In this document: positions 35,331 to 44,821 of the stretch, in pieces | Layout: every line of letters starts with the position of its first letter | Numbering within the stretch: the stretch's first letter is position 1 | NCBI GenBank assembly: GCA_045863555.1 | Contig: BTUU01000010.1 | Location: 153,874 to 217,873, forward strand | Direction of reading: 5' to 3' | DNA from: JACRLV01 sp045863555 | GTDB lineage: Bacteria > Planctomycetota > Phycisphaerae > UBA1845 > Fen-1342 | DNA length: 64,000 nt | Translations under genes and position numbers: made by a program | Notes under the pieces: generated by a model | What the model was told of the DNA's origin: nothing | The model's database searches: none | The model's input: the letters and a program-made list of their open reading frames with translations, nothing else

Positions 35331-36641
35331 TCAATTCGGCTCCGCGTCGACCAGCATGAAACGGATCGACGCCTCCGCCGCCAGGTCGTTTCCGACATGA
35401 GCCTTGCAATCCACCTCGCCCGTCCGAGACTTGACGCGCTTGCTGATCGCCTCGATCACGAGCTGGTCGCCCGGCGTCACCGGCCGGCGGAATTTCACGT
35501 CATCCAGGCTCAGCAGCACGGCCACCTTACCCGTGTGCTCCAGCTTCTGCGAGAGCAGGATGCCTCCGAGCTGGGCCATGGCTTCGATGATCAGCACGCC
35601 CGGCATGATCGGCTGGCGCGGGTAGTGCCCGACGAAAAACGGCTCGTTGATCGTCACGTTCTTGATGCCCACGGCCCGGCGGTCGCCGTCGATCTCGATG
35701 ACGCGATCGACCAGCAGCATCGGGAATCGATGCGGCAGGATGCGCTGGACGCGGTTGACGTCGAGCTTCGGCGGCGCGGTCAGGCGCTCGTGCAGCGAAA
35801 GGGCGTCGCGGCTCTGGATCAGCTTGCGGACGAGCTCATGGTTCAGGCTGTGGCCGCTCTTGCGGGCGTAGATGTGGCCGCAGACGAAGCCGCCATAGAG
35901 CATCAGGTCGCCGATGAGGTCGAGGACCTTGTGGCGGACGCACTCGTTCGGGAAGCGGAATTCATTCTCGATCGGCCCCTCGGGCCCGATGACGAGGATG
36001 TCCTTGTACGTCAGGTGCGTGCCCAGGCCGGCCGCGCGGAGGCCTTCGGCCTCGGCCTTGGTGACGAAGGTCCGGGCGGGGGCGATTTCGCGGACGTACG
36101 AGTCGAACTGGAGCGAATAGCGGTAAACCTGGTGGCCGACAGGGCTGTCGTCGCCGTAATCCAGTTCGTAAATGATGTCGAGCTGGTCGGGTTCGCCCGG
36201 CCAGGCGACGAGTTCGGAATCGCCCTCGCAGACGCGGACGGTGTCGCGGATATTCAGGCACTGGCGATCGGCGTCCTGCTCCTCAAACCCGACCTCCGCG
36301 AGCGCTTCGACGAAGGGCTGGGAGCTTCCATCGCCGGCAGGGAGCTCGGCGTTGTTCAGCTCGACGTAGACGTTGTCGATCGCGAGGCCGCGGAGTGCGG
36401 AGAGGCAGTGTTCAACGGTCTCGATGGCGAGCGTGCCGTTTCGCAGGGAGGAGCGGCGGGCCCGCTTGGTGAGGTTGTCGACGTGCGCGGGGATCTGGAC
36501 GGGCTCGGGAGCGTCGGAGCGCACGAAAACCACGCCCGTATTCGGCGGAGCGGCCTTGAAGCGGGCCGTGACGGGCAGGCCGGTGAAGAGTCCGCGCCCG
36601 CTGACTTCCGCCTCACCCTTGATCGTTCTTTGCCGACTCAA
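35331..36641 (-). CDS. lpxC/fabZ: LpxC-FabZ fusion (UDP-acyl-GlcNAc deacetylase / hydroxyacyl-ACP dehydratase)
   Basis: Residues 1-290 are LpxC, the zinc deacetylase that commits lipid A synthesis. Zinc ligands H78 (TVEHCLSAL), H237 and D241 (RHKVLDLIGD) are present, and the catalytic His is in SGHSLNHEL (H264/H268). Residues 295-436 are FabZ, with LPHRFPMLLVDRV and the catalytic H339 and E353 in GHYPRQPIMPGVLIIEAMAQ. The fusion couples removal of the acetyl group with control of the hydroxyacyl-ACP pool used by LpxA and LpxD. It is known from Bacteroidetes, Chlorobi and planctomycetes. The start overlaps the end of lpxD by 29 bp, so expression is coupled. Confidence 0.96.
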   Translation of the reverse strand: MSRQRTIKGEAEVSGRGLFTGLPVTARFKAAPPNTGVVFVRSDAPEPVQIPAHVDNLTKRARRSSLRNGTLAIETVEHCLSALRGLAIDNVYVELNNAELPAGDGSSQPFVEALAEVGFEEQDADRQCLNIRDTVRVCEGDSELVAWPGEPDQLDIIYELDYGDDSPVGHQVYRYSLQFDSYVREIAPARTFVTKAEAEGLRAAGLGTHLTYKDILVIGPEGPIENEFRFPNECVRHKVLDLIGDLMLYGGFVCGHIYARKSGHSLNHELVRKLIQSRDALSLHERLTAPPKLDVNRVQRILPHRFPMLLVDRVIEIDGDRRAVGIKNVTINEPFFVGHYPRQPIMPGVLIIEAMAQLGGILLSQKLEHTGKVAVLLSLDDVKFRRPVTPGDQLVIEAISKRVKSRTGEVDCKAHVGNDLAAEASIRFMLVDAEPN

Positions 36642-37725
36642 GCCGTTCGATCCGTTTCACGAGGTCGCGAACCTGTGTAAGCAGCTCCGGAAGTCTCGCA
36701 ACCGCCGCGAGTTGTCGCATCGACCGGCGCCGATCCACGCCGGGGACGCCCGCGAGCGACACGCCGGGCGGCACGTTGGACATGATACCGGTTCCGGCGG
36801 CGAGTTGGACGTTGTCACCGATTTTCATGTGATCCGCAACGCCGACCTGGCCGCCCATGATGACGTTTCGGCCGATCGTGCAGGAGCCGGAGATGCCGAC
36901 CTGTGCGACGAGAATGCAGTCTTCGCCGATGTCGCAGTTGTGGCCGACCTGAACCAGATTGTCGATCTTGGTTCCGCGGCCAATGCGCGTCTCGCCGCTG
37001 CGGGCGCGGTCAACGCACGAATTCGCGCCGATTTCGACGTCGTCGCCGATGACGACAATCCCCACCTGCGGGACCTTGTGGTGCCGGCCGTTGCGCGGAA
37101 GGTAGCCGAAGCCGTCCGTGCCGATGGTCGAGTTGCCGTGGATGATGACCCGGTCGCCGAGTCGGCAGCGTTCCCGGACGATGACATTTGGCCAGAGGAC
37201 GCAGTCGCGGCCGATCCTTGCGTTCTCGCCGATGTAGACGCCGGGGTGGAGCTCGGTGCCCGGGCCGATTTCCGCGCCCGAGCCGACGAAGACATAGGGG
37301 CCGATGGCCGTGCCCTCGACCCTGGCTCCGGGCTGAACGACGGCGCGGGGATCCACGCCGAGGGGAACGCGCGGCGGCGGGGGCGCGAGCATTCCGAGGA
37401 CCTGGGCGACGGCGAGGTCGGGATCGGCGACGCGAATCGCGGCGACGCCGGGGGGCACGGGCGCGCCCGCCGGGACGAGAACGGCGGCGGCCCGCGTTCC
37501 AGCCAGGCGTTCGGCGTACTTCGCAGACCCCAGCCACGAGAGGCAGTCGCCGTCCGCGGCGTCGAGCGGCGCGATGGATGCAATGCGGCGTGCACCGTCG
37601 CCGGTGAACGGCGCGGCGAGCCGCCGGGCGATCTCGGCTACCGTGAGTGAATCAGGCGTGTTCATCTCTCTGCAACCGCCGGGAACGCTGCGCGCAACCT
37701 GGGTGACCGGGGCGTTCGGCGTCAT
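36613..37725 (-). CDS. lpxD: LpxD, UDP-3-O-acyl-glucosamine N-acyltransferase
   Basis: Adds the N-linked hydroxyacyl chain, the third step of lipid A synthesis. The N-terminal uridine-binding domain begins near SLTVAEIARRLAAPFTGDG. Residues 120-320 are hexapeptide repeats ending IGPYVFVGSGAEIGPG. The signature GTDGFGYLPRNGRHHKVPQVG and catalytic His region QVGHNCDIGEDC are present. ATG 37725 shares its A with the ompH stop (TGATG), which favours coupled translation. The inner ATG at 37665 would give a more usual N-terminal length. A C-terminal helix (LPELLTQVRDLVKRIERLE) closes the trimer. Confidence 0.94.
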   Translation of the reverse strand: MTPNAPVTQVARSVPGGCREMNTPDSLTVAEIARRLAAPFTGDGARRIASIAPLDAADGDCLSWLGSAKYAERLAGTRAAAVLVPAGAPVPPGVAAIRVADPDLAVAQVLGMLAPPPPRVPLGVDPRAVVQPGARVEGTAIGPYVFVGSGAEIGPGTELHPGVYIGENARIGRDCVLWPNVIVRERCRLGDRVIIHGNSTIGTDGFGYLPRNGRHHKVPQVGIVVIGDDVEIGANSCVDRARSGETRIGRGTKIDNLVQVGHNCDIGEDCILVAQVGISGSCTIGRNVIMGGQVGVADHMKIGDNVQLAAGTGIMSNVPPGVSLAGVPGVDRRRSMRQLAAVARLPELLTQVRDLVKRIERLESAKNDQG

Positions 37726-38408
37726 CAGGGCTTTTTGTTCGGGGCTGGGGCGGGCGCCGGCGCGCCGCCGACCGGGCCGACCTGGAGCATGGGCTGCCGC
37801 GGCTGGGCGCGGTAGGCCTCGTTCAGCTTCTGGATCACCTGCTGCGTGATGTCCGTCGTGCCGGCGGCGTACAGGACCTTGCGAGCGCGGATCTGCTCGC
37901 GGACCTGCTCGACGTTGTAGGTCGTGGCGACGAACTCATCGCGGTAGAGGACGAGTTCGATGCCGTCCTTTTCCGCGAGGTCCTTGATGCCGGCGAGGAT
38001 TTCCTCGTAGACGCGGACGGTCCAGACGCCGGTCTCGCGGGCGAGGTCGGCCTGCATGAGGTCGAACCAGTTCTTGTACTCGATCTGCATGCGGAGGAGT
38101 TCGCGGGCGCGCGTGGCGAAGGTCGGGTCGCTGGCGTTCATCTTGTCGAGCAGCGCCTGTTCCTGGTCGATCTTGTCGCGGCGGGTCTGGTTCTCCTTCT
38201 GGAGTCCGTCCTGCTTGATTTTCATCTCCTCGGCCAGATCCTTCTGCCGCTGCGACTCGTTGAACACGGTGACGAGATCGACCGTGACCGTGCGCCCGGC
38301 GGCGCCGGCCAGGGGCTGGGGAGCCGCCCAGAGATAAGCGGAAGCCGCCGTGAGAACCGCCCCGACGACCCCGCCGACGATAAGACCTCTGCGATACATG
38401 CCCGACAT
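37725..38408 (-). CDS. skp: OmpH/Skp periplasmic chaperone
   Basis: 227 residues with an N-terminal membrane/signal segment (GLIVGGVVGAVLTAASAYLW). Then VDLVTVFNESQRQKDLAEEM begins the Skp beta-strand plus tentacle helices (KDLAEEMKIKQDGLQKENQTRRDKI). The end is Pro/Ala-rich. Skp trimers hold unfolded outer-membrane proteins on the way to the BAM complex. Its place directly before lpxD is the standard neighbourhood, but bamA, usually upstream, is replaced here by a sulfotransferase gene. First gene of the lipid A operon. RBS AGGAG at 9 nt before ATG 38408. Confidence 0.88.
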   Translation of the reverse strand: MSGMYRRGLIVGGVVGAVLTAASAYLWAAPQPLAGAAGRTVTVDLVTVFNESQRQKDLAEEMKIKQDGLQKENQTRRDKIDQEQALLDKMNASDPTFATRARELLRMQIEYKNWFDLMQADLARETGVWTVRVYEEILAGIKDLAEKDGIELVLYRDEFVATTYNVEQVREQIRARKVLYAAGTTDITQQVIQKLNEAYRAQPRQPMLQVGPVGGAPAPAPAPNKKP

Positions 38409-38509
38409 CGCGATCGCTCCTGACTGGTTGAACCTGCGCGGCCAGGCCTGGCGCCCGCCCTGCGTGCGACTATTGTCGCCGGTTGTCGCGGGATCACAAG
38501 CGCCCGGGA

Positions 38510-40291
38510 TCAGGATTCGCCCGCGAGCGCCCGCCGGAGCGGATCGAGGCGGGCCCCAAAGCGTGCGGCACGGCTCACGGAAGTGCGGTAGATCGGGCGG
38601 CGGACCTGGTCGATGCTGGCGGTCAGGGCGACGCGGCGGGATTCGTGGAATCGCAGGCAGGCGTCGTCCCAGGGGAGGCCGCAGAAATCGAGCAGGCGGC
38701 GCGTCTGGGGCTCCGGGTCGGCGACGACGTCCTCGTACCGGACCTCAAGCAGCCGCAGATCAAGCGTCGTGCGCCAGTGCTTCATCAGCCGGTCGTGCTC
38801 GCGGTAGAAAAGCCCCAGGTTGCGGAGGTCGTGCGAATACGAATGCGCCGCCGGGAGCATCGTCGTGAAGCAGCTCAGACACGTGTCGAGGGGGTCGCGG
38901 CGGCAGTGGATGATCCGCGCGTGCGGAAAGAGCATCCAAATCAGGCCGAGGTGCTGGAAATTGCCGGGGAGCTTATCGGTGACGAATCGTGCTCCACCGC
39001 CCAGTTCGGCGAGTCGTTCGAGGTGTTCATCGGCGATCGAACGCAGCATGTCGGGAGTCGCCGCCGCGAGACACTCGGGATAATCGGCGTTCGCGTTGAG
39101 GCGCTCGGGGAGGCTCAGGAAGATCTCGGGGACGTCCTGCAATTCGCCGGCGCCGAAGACGTCGGCGTGGGCGGCGAGAATCTGCTCCACGAGGCTGGTT
39201 CCCGAGCGCGGGACGCCGACGATGAAGATCGGCATCTCGGAATTCGAGCTGCTCCGCGAAAGTCCGGACAGCCGCTCCGGGTCGAAGGCCGCGATCAGCC
39301 GGTCGACGAATCCGCGGTAGTCCGCGGCGCGGAATTGATCGGCGGGATAGTACGAATTCGCCTCCTCGAATGCGTCAAACGCGGCTTCGTAGTCGCCCGC
39401 CTCCTCGTACAGCGAGCCGAGGGAGTACAGCAGCGTCACGCGATCACCGACGTGGATACCGGTGCAGGCGATGCACTCGCGGCAAAGCTCGATCGCCGGC
39501 GAAATCTGCTTTGCCTTGCGCGCGAGCCGGGCATACGCCGCGGCGACAGTGGGGGAAACCGGGCCGCTGAGCGCGGGTTCCAGGACGCGGCGGGCCTCGT
39601 CGGTCCGGTTCATCGCGATGAGCGTCTCCGCGATCCCCGCACGGATGGACGGTGAATCGGGCTCGCATCGGGCTGCGGATTCGTAGGCGTCCAGCGACGC
39701 CTCGAACTCCCCGGTCAGCCGCAATGCCAGCCCGAGTCCGGCGGCCGCCTCGGCCGACTCAGGTCTCAGCGCGAGCGCGGCACGAAAATGAGGAACGGCC
39801 AGGTGAGCCCGCCCCCACCCCTGCAAAGCGACGCCGAGCGCGAACTCGGTTTCGAAATCGCCGCGGTTGATCGCGGCCGCCTCGCGCAGGGACGCGATCG
39901 CCGGCTGGAATCGAAGCAGGCGCGTGAGTGCCTGGCCGATCCGGAGCCTGGGCTCCGCCCTGCGCGGGTCGAGCTGCGCGGCCTGGGAAAACGCAGCGAG
40001 GGCGTCGGCGGCGCGATCTGCCGCCAGCAGGGCCAGCCCCAGACTGCACAGCAGTCCCGCGTGCGGACCCGTGCGGGCGAGCGCATCGTTGCACGCCTGG
40101 ATGGCGTGGATGTGCTCCCCCACGGCCGTCAAACCGTCCGCGACGATTCGGATCGCCGCGGCGTCGTCGATGTTCTGGCGGGCGAACTCCCGTGATGCGC
40201 GAATCCCCTCGCGACGGCGACCCGGCGTGCGCAGCAACCGACGCAAGTGATCCACGCGGTCGCGGCGCCCCCCGCCGGTCCCCCGTTGCAT
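38510..40291 (-). CDS. TPR-sulfotransferase
   Basis: 593 residues. Residues 40-330 contain TPR repeats (GLLCSLGLALLAADRAADALAAFS and similar). Residues 345-590 are a PAPS-dependent sulfotransferase. The 5'-phosphosulfate loop is IFIVGVPRSGTSLVEQIL, the 3'-phosphate-binding region is ARIIHCRRDPLDTCLSCF, and VTDKLPGNFQHLGLIWMLFP is characteristic of the bacterial TPR-sulfotransferase family related to heparan and tyrosyl sulfotransferases. It probably sulfates a polysaccharide or protein in the cytoplasm or at the membrane. No signal peptide is seen. It precedes the ompH operon by about 100 bp and could be its first gene. Confidence 0.9.
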   Translation of the reverse strand: MQRGTGGGRRDRVDHLRRLLRTPGRRREGIRASREFARQNIDDAAAIRIVADGLTAVGEHIHAIQACNDALARTGPHAGLLCSLGLALLAADRAADALAAFSQAAQLDPRRAEPRLRIGQALTRLLRFQPAIASLREAAAINRGDFETEFALGVALQGWGRAHLAVPHFRAALALRPESAEAAAGLGLALRLTGEFEASLDAYESAARCEPDSPSIRAGIAETLIAMNRTDEARRVLEPALSGPVSPTVAAAYARLARKAKQISPAIELCRECIACTGIHVGDRVTLLYSLGSLYEEAGDYEAAFDAFEEANSYYPADQFRAADYRGFVDRLIAAFDPERLSGLSRSSSNSEMPIFIVGVPRSGTSLVEQILAAHADVFGAGELQDVPEIFLSLPERLNANADYPECLAAATPDMLRSIADEHLERLAELGGGARFVTDKLPGNFQHLGLIWMLFPHARIIHCRRDPLDTCLSCFTTMLPAAHSYSHDLRNLGLFYREHDRLMKHWRTTLDLRLLEVRYEDVVADPEPQTRRLLDFCGLPWDDACLRFHESRRVALTASIDQVRRPIYRTSVSRAARFGARLDPLRRALAGES

Positions 40292-40458
40292 CGCCGCGAT
40301 TGTAGCGCCCGGTGCGCCGCGTGTCTCGTAGTATAGTCTAGATTTTTGCGTGTGGGCGGTCGGAGCGCCGGCCTTCGGGCCCCCTACCCGCGGCGCTGCG
40401 TGCGGCTATACTACGCGGTTCCTCAAACGCAGGGCGTCTGAAAAGCAGGAGCGACAGC

Positions 40459-42210
40459 ATGGCCGACGAAATGCCGCCGATCTCGCAGTTGCGCGGGCGG
40501 CCACTGGGCCGGATTCTCATCAAGATGGGGCGCGTCACGCGCGCCCAGGTATCCGAAGCGCTCGATATCCAGAAGGAGCGCCGCGGGCCCATCGGCCAGA
40601 TCATGATCGAGATGGGTTTCGTGAAGGAGAAGGACGTCCACCGTGCCCTGGCCGCGCAGGTGGGCATGGAGTGGCTCACGGTCGCGAGCGTGGACATCCA
40701 GCAGAACGTGATCGACATGATCCCGTCGCAGATGGCCCATTCGTACCGGATCATCCCCACCGAATACGACCGCGAGTCCAACTCGCTGGGCGTGGTGCTG
40801 GACAGCCCGGACAATTTCCAGGCCACGGACGACCTCAAGACGCTGATGGGCTTCAACGTTGTTGCCCGCATTACCTCCAAAGAGGACATGAACGAGGCGC
40901 TCAACCGGTTCTACCCGGAAGAGCAGGCCCAGAGCATCAACGACATCATCGGCGAACTGAACGAGGATGCCGATCTCGCCAAGCTGGCGAACCGCGGTGA
41001 ATCGATCGACCTCGAGGACATTAAGGCGGTCGCCGACAGCAACCCGGTCAAGAAACTGATTAACCTCGTGCTTCTCCAGGCGATCAAGGACCGCGCGTCG
41101 GACGTCCATTTCGAGCCGTTTGAAGACGAATTCAAGATGCGCTACCGCATCGACGGCATCCTCTTCGAGATGGTTCCGCCCCCCAAGCACGTCGCGATGG
41201 CCATTTCCTCGCGTATCAAAGTCATGGCGAACCTCGATATCGCTGAACGCCGCCTGCCCCAGGACGGCCGTATCGAGCTGCTGGTCGAAAAGCGGCCGGT
41301 CGACCTGCGCGTGGCCGTGCTCCCGACGATGTTCGGCGAGAGCGTCGTGCTTCGCGTGCTGGACCGGGCGAACGTCAACCTGGACCTGGAGCACGTGGGC
41401 CTCCGCGAGGAGGAGCTGGCCGTCGTCCGGCAGCTCATCAACAAGCCGCACGGGGTGGTGATCGTCACAGGTCCCACGGGCTCGGGAAAGACCACGACGC
41501 TGTATTCCGCGTTGCGCGAACTCAACACGCCGGACGTAAAGATCCTGACGTCGGAAGACCCGGTTGAGTACGACATCGACGGGATGTGCCAGTGCCAAGT
41601 TCGTTCGGACATCGGCCTGACCTTCGCGCGGCTGCTGCGCAGCTTCCTGCGGCAGGACCCGGACGTCATCCTTGTGGGCGAGATCCGCGACCTGGAAACC
41701 GCGCAAATCTCTGTGCAGGCGTCACTTACGGGCCACCTGGTGTTCACCACGCTGCACACCAACGACGCCCCCAGCTCGATCGCCCGACTGGTCGACCTGG
41801 GCCTGGAGCCGTTCCTGATTACGGCCACGCTCGAAGCCATTGTTGCACAACGACTTGTGCGCCGGATCTGCACCAACTGCAAGGAGGAGTATCAGCCGAG
41901 CGAGGTGCAGTTGATGGAGCTCGGCCTGACTCCCGAGGACGTTGCCGGCCGCGTGTTTTACTACGGGAAGGGCTGCGATTATTGCAACAACACGGGTTAC
42001 AAGGGTCGTCTTGCGATCTTCGAGATCATGGTCGCGGACGACGAAATCCGGGAGTTGATCATGACCCACGCTTCGACGGGCGTTCTCCGGGGGGAGGCGC
42101 GGAAACGCGGCATGCGGACGCTCCGGGAGTCGGGCTTGCTGGCGATCTACGATGGCGTCACGACGATCGAGGAGGTCGTGCGGGAGACGCTTGGGGGAGC
42201 GGAGGCGTAA
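40459..42210 (+). CDS. pilB: PilB/GspE assembly ATPase
   Basis: The motor ATPase for extension of type IV pili or type II secretion pseudopili. 583 residues. An N-terminal MshEN (GspE-N) domain (LGRILIKMGRVTRAQVSEAL) could bind cyclic di-GMP. The core has SDVHFEPFEDEFKMRYRIDG, Walker A GPTGSGKTTT, Asp box EDPVEYDIDG, Walker B DVILVGEIRDLETA and His box GHLVFTTLHTND. A zinc clamp CTNC...CDYC lies near residue 475-515. ATG follows GGAG. It heads an operon with pilC and six prepilins. A TATACT lies about 50 bp upstream without a clear -35. Confidence 0.94.
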   Translation: MADEMPPISQLRGRPLGRILIKMGRVTRAQVSEALDIQKERRGPIGQIMIEMGFVKEKDVHRALAAQVGMEWLTVASVDIQQNVIDMIPSQMAHSYRIIPTEYDRESNSLGVVLDSPDNFQATDDLKTLMGFNVVARITSKEDMNEALNRFYPEEQAQSINDIIGELNEDADLAKLANRGESIDLEDIKAVADSNPVKKLINLVLLQAIKDRASDVHFEPFEDEFKMRYRIDGILFEMVPPPKHVAMAISSRIKVMANLDIAERRLPQDGRIELLVEKRPVDLRVAVLPTMFGESVVLRVLDRANVNLDLEHVGLREEELAVVRQLINKPHGVVIVTGPTGSGKTTTLYSALRELNTPDVKILTSEDPVEYDIDGMCQCQVRSDIGLTFARLLRSFLRQDPDVILVGEIRDLETAQISVQASLTGHLVFTTLHTNDAPSSIARLVDLGLEPFLITATLEAIVAQRLVRRICTNCKEEYQPSEVQLMELGLTPEDVAGRVFYYGKGCDYCNNTGYKGRLAIFEIMVADDEIRELIMTHASTGVLRGEARKRGMRTLRESGLLAIYDGVTTIEEVVRETLGGAEA

Positions 42211-42433
42211 CCGGGGCGAGGTTCAGGGGATACGAGGCAGCCGGTTCGGCGATCGGGATTGCGTCGGGACGGCTTTTCGCCTCTTTTTGTATCACGTGGC
42301 TGCGGAATCGGTTAGACTTCGGTTGTCCGGCCACTTGGGGTCGTCCATAATCAGTTGATCCGGTCGGTCCGGGGGCCCTGCCTCCCCGGCGGGGTGGCAT
42401 GTCGGGCCGTTTTGTATCGCGGGGAGCGGACAC

Positions 42434-43696
42434 ATGGCGGTTTTCGTCTATGAAGCGTTGAACTCGTCGGGCCAGGAGGTCAAGGACGAGGTCGAAGCAC
42501 CGACGAAGGAAGAGGCTGTCGCCAAGGTGCGCAGCCTCGGATTCTTCCCCACCAAGGTCATCGAAAAGGCCGGCAAGAAGAAGCTGGTCAAGGAGACCGG
42601 CGGCGGGCCGAAGCGCAAGGCGGCCGGGACCGGCTTCGGCTGGGTCTCGACCAAGGTCCTGACACAGTTCACCCGCCAGCTTTCGACGCTTCAGGACGCC
42701 GGCCTGCCCATTCTGCGTTCGATTCGCATTCTCGAGCAACAGCAGAAGCCGGGCATGATGAAGAACTCGCTCAAACAGGTCGCTGAAGACATCGAGGGCG
42801 GGGCCACGCTTTCGGAAGCGATGGCCCGCCACCCGAAGGTCTTCGACCGGCTTTATTCGAACATGGTGGCCGCCGGCGAGGCGGGCGGCGTGCTCGACGT
42901 GATTCTCCAGCGTCTTGCGGACTTCCTGGAAAAGGCGCAGCGGCTCAAAAAGAAGGTCATCGGCGCGATGATCTACCCGACGGTCGTGATCACGATCGCC
43001 ATGACCATCACGCTGCTGATCGTCATTTTCCTGGTGCCGAAGTTCCGCGACATCTTCAAGGATTTCGGCGTGAAGCAGCTTCCGGGCATTACGGAAGTGC
43101 TGATCATCTTCTCGAACTGGCTGCTGGAAGGCTCGCCGCCCGGCTGGCTGGTGATCATCTTCTCGCCGCTGCTGGTCTGGGGGACGTACAAGCTGATTCG
43201 CCAGGCGTATACGGGCCGGTATATCCTCGACATGCTCTGGCTGAAGGTCCCGGTCATGGGGCAGATCATCTCCAAGTCCGGCATTGCGCGTTTCACGCGC
43301 ACGCTGGGCACGTTGATCTCGGCCGGCGTGCCGATCCTGGAATCGTTGAAGATCACGCGTGACACGACCGGTAACGAGGTCTACGCGAGCATGCTGAACA
43401 AGGTGCATGACTCGATCCGCGAGGGCGATTCGTTCGCGAACCCGCTTCGCGCGAGCAAGTGCGTGGACTCCATCGTCGTGAACATGGTCGACGTCGGCGA
43501 GGAAACCGGCGAACTCGACAAGATGCTCTACAAGGTGGCGGACAACTACGACGACGAGGTCGACACGCTCGTCGCCTCGCTCGTGAGCCTGCTCGAACCG
43601 ATCCTGGTCGTCGTGCTCGGCTCGATCGTCGGTTTCATCGTGGTCGCGCTGTACATGCCCATGATCAGCCTGATCCAGTCGCTCACGAATCAGTAA
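42434..43696 (+). CDS. pilC: PilC/GspF inner-membrane platform protein
   Basis: 420 residues. An N-terminal segment of the GspF type (VYEALNSSGQEVKDEVEAPTKEEAV) precedes two GspF domains. FTRQLSTLQDAGLPILRSIRIL and FTRTLGTLISAGVPILESLKI are the repeated halves, and VGEETGELDKML is the C-terminal copy signature. Three membrane helices are evident (VIGAMIYPTVVITIAMTITLLIVIF, a middle segment, and LVVVLGSIVGFIVVALYMPM). It transmits PilB motion to prepilin subunits. GGGGAG precedes ATG 42434. The 223-bp gap after pilB holds no gene. The first prepilin follows 25 bp later. Confidence 0.94.
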   Translation: MAVFVYEALNSSGQEVKDEVEAPTKEEAVAKVRSLGFFPTKVIEKAGKKKLVKETGGGPKRKAAGTGFGWVSTKVLTQFTRQLSTLQDAGLPILRSIRILEQQQKPGMMKNSLKQVAEDIEGGATLSEAMARHPKVFDRLYSNMVAAGEAGGVLDVILQRLADFLEKAQRLKKKVIGAMIYPTVVITIAMTITLLIVIFLVPKFRDIFKDFGVKQLPGITEVLIIFSNWLLEGSPPGWLVIIFSPLLVWGTYKLIRQAYTGRYILDMLWLKVPVMGQIISKSGIARFTRTLGTLISAGVPILESLKITRDTTGNEVYASMLNKVHDSIREGDSFANPLRASKCVDSIVVNMVDVGEETGELDKMLYKVADNYDDEVDTLVASLVSLLEPILVVVLGSIVGFIVVALYMPMISLIQSLTNQ

Positions 43697-43721
43697 GGCG
43701 ACGCAAGGCACGAGGGAAGAC

Positions 43722-44732
43722 ATGAAGAGAAACCAGAGAAACGCGTTTACGCTCGTCGAACTGCTCACGGTCATGGCGATCATCGTGCTGCTCGTGGGGA
43801 TTCTCGTGCCGGCACTCTCGGCCGCCCGCGACCAGGCCAAGAAGGCCTCGACGACCGGCCAGATCGGTGCGATCGAGAAGGGCATTCAGCTCTTTCACAC
43901 GGAGCTGGACAAGTACCCCGTCTCGACGCGGGCGAACCCGTTCGAGACATCGACGGTTCCGCTGACCGGCGCGCAGTGGCTCGCGCTCCAGCTCGTCGGT
44001 GCGGATGGGGCGGGCTTCGTGAAGGACGACCTGAAGAACGACACCAGCAACAGCGGCACCGCCGACGGGCGCATCAACGCGACCGACTGGCTCCAGTGGT
44101 ATTCGCTCAGCCCGGCCGGCGGGCGCAAGTTCGCCCGGCTCAACCCGCTCGTCGACCAGGACGGCAAGACGCTCCGCACGCCGGCCAAGCTGGTCGCGGA
44201 GCATCCCGAATACGGCGATCTGCCTGCGGCGATGACCGCCGGCTCGAGTGAGTGGAACAACGACAAGATCCCGATGTTCATCGACGCGTTCGGCTACCCG
44301 ATTCTCTACTACGCGGCCACGCTTGGCGCCGAGCAGCCGATCACGACGGGCAACCCGAGTTCGAATCTGAAGATCGGCACGTACGATCTGTCGGACAACG
44401 CGGCGATCACGGGTGCGGTGGAGAGCGCGACGAATGGGAACGGCAATTTCGGCCGCTTCCCCGTGCCCGGCCCCGGCTGGGATTTCGCGTCTGCGAACCA
44501 GACGCCGATTCACCCGTTCGGCGTCCTTGGCTACACGCAGGGGCAGGCGACGTGGCCGGCCTCGAATACGTTCGCGGCGAGCATCTGCGACCGCAACATT
44601 TTTGACACGACGCAGCGCGGCAACCAGGGCCGCCTCGCGCCGCTGCGGGCGGATTCGTACATCCTGGTTTCGCCGGGCCGCGACGGGCGGTACGGCACGA
44701 ACGACGACGTTCGGAATTACCCGTTCAACTGA
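43722..44732 (+). CDS. Type IV prepilin/pseudopilin 1 (GspG-like)
   Basis: 336 residues with a class III prepilin leader (MKRNQRNA) cleaved before FTLVELLTVMAIIVLL. The residue before the cut is Ala instead of the usual Gly, and Glu5 is present. The hydrophobic helix continues to GILVPAL. The C-terminus ends with SPGRDGRYGTNDDVRNYPFN. The DG-x2-GTxDD-x2-N pattern resembles the calcium-binding tail of major pseudopilin GspG. This is a plausible major subunit, being first after pilC. Exported and membrane-inserted until assembled. AGGGA precedes the ATG. Confidence 0.85.
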   Translation: MKRNQRNAFTLVELLTVMAIIVLLVGILVPALSAARDQAKKASTTGQIGAIEKGIQLFHTELDKYPVSTRANPFETSTVPLTGAQWLALQLVGADGAGFVKDDLKNDTSNSGTADGRINATDWLQWYSLSPAGGRKFARLNPLVDQDGKTLRTPAKLVAEHPEYGDLPAAMTAGSSEWNNDKIPMFIDAFGYPILYYAATLGAEQPITTGNPSSNLKIGTYDLSDNAAITGAVESATNGNGNFGRFPVPGPGWDFASANQTPIHPFGVLGYTQGQATWPASNTFAASICDRNIFDTTQRGNQGRLAPLRADSYILVSPGRDGRYGTNDDVRNYPFN

Positions 44733-44821
44733 CGCAGCGGCTGACCTGCGTGTGGGCTGCGGGACGGACTCAGCCCGCCGCGCCCGAGTTGTCGGACTGA
44801 GCTACCGAAGTGGAGAGATTC

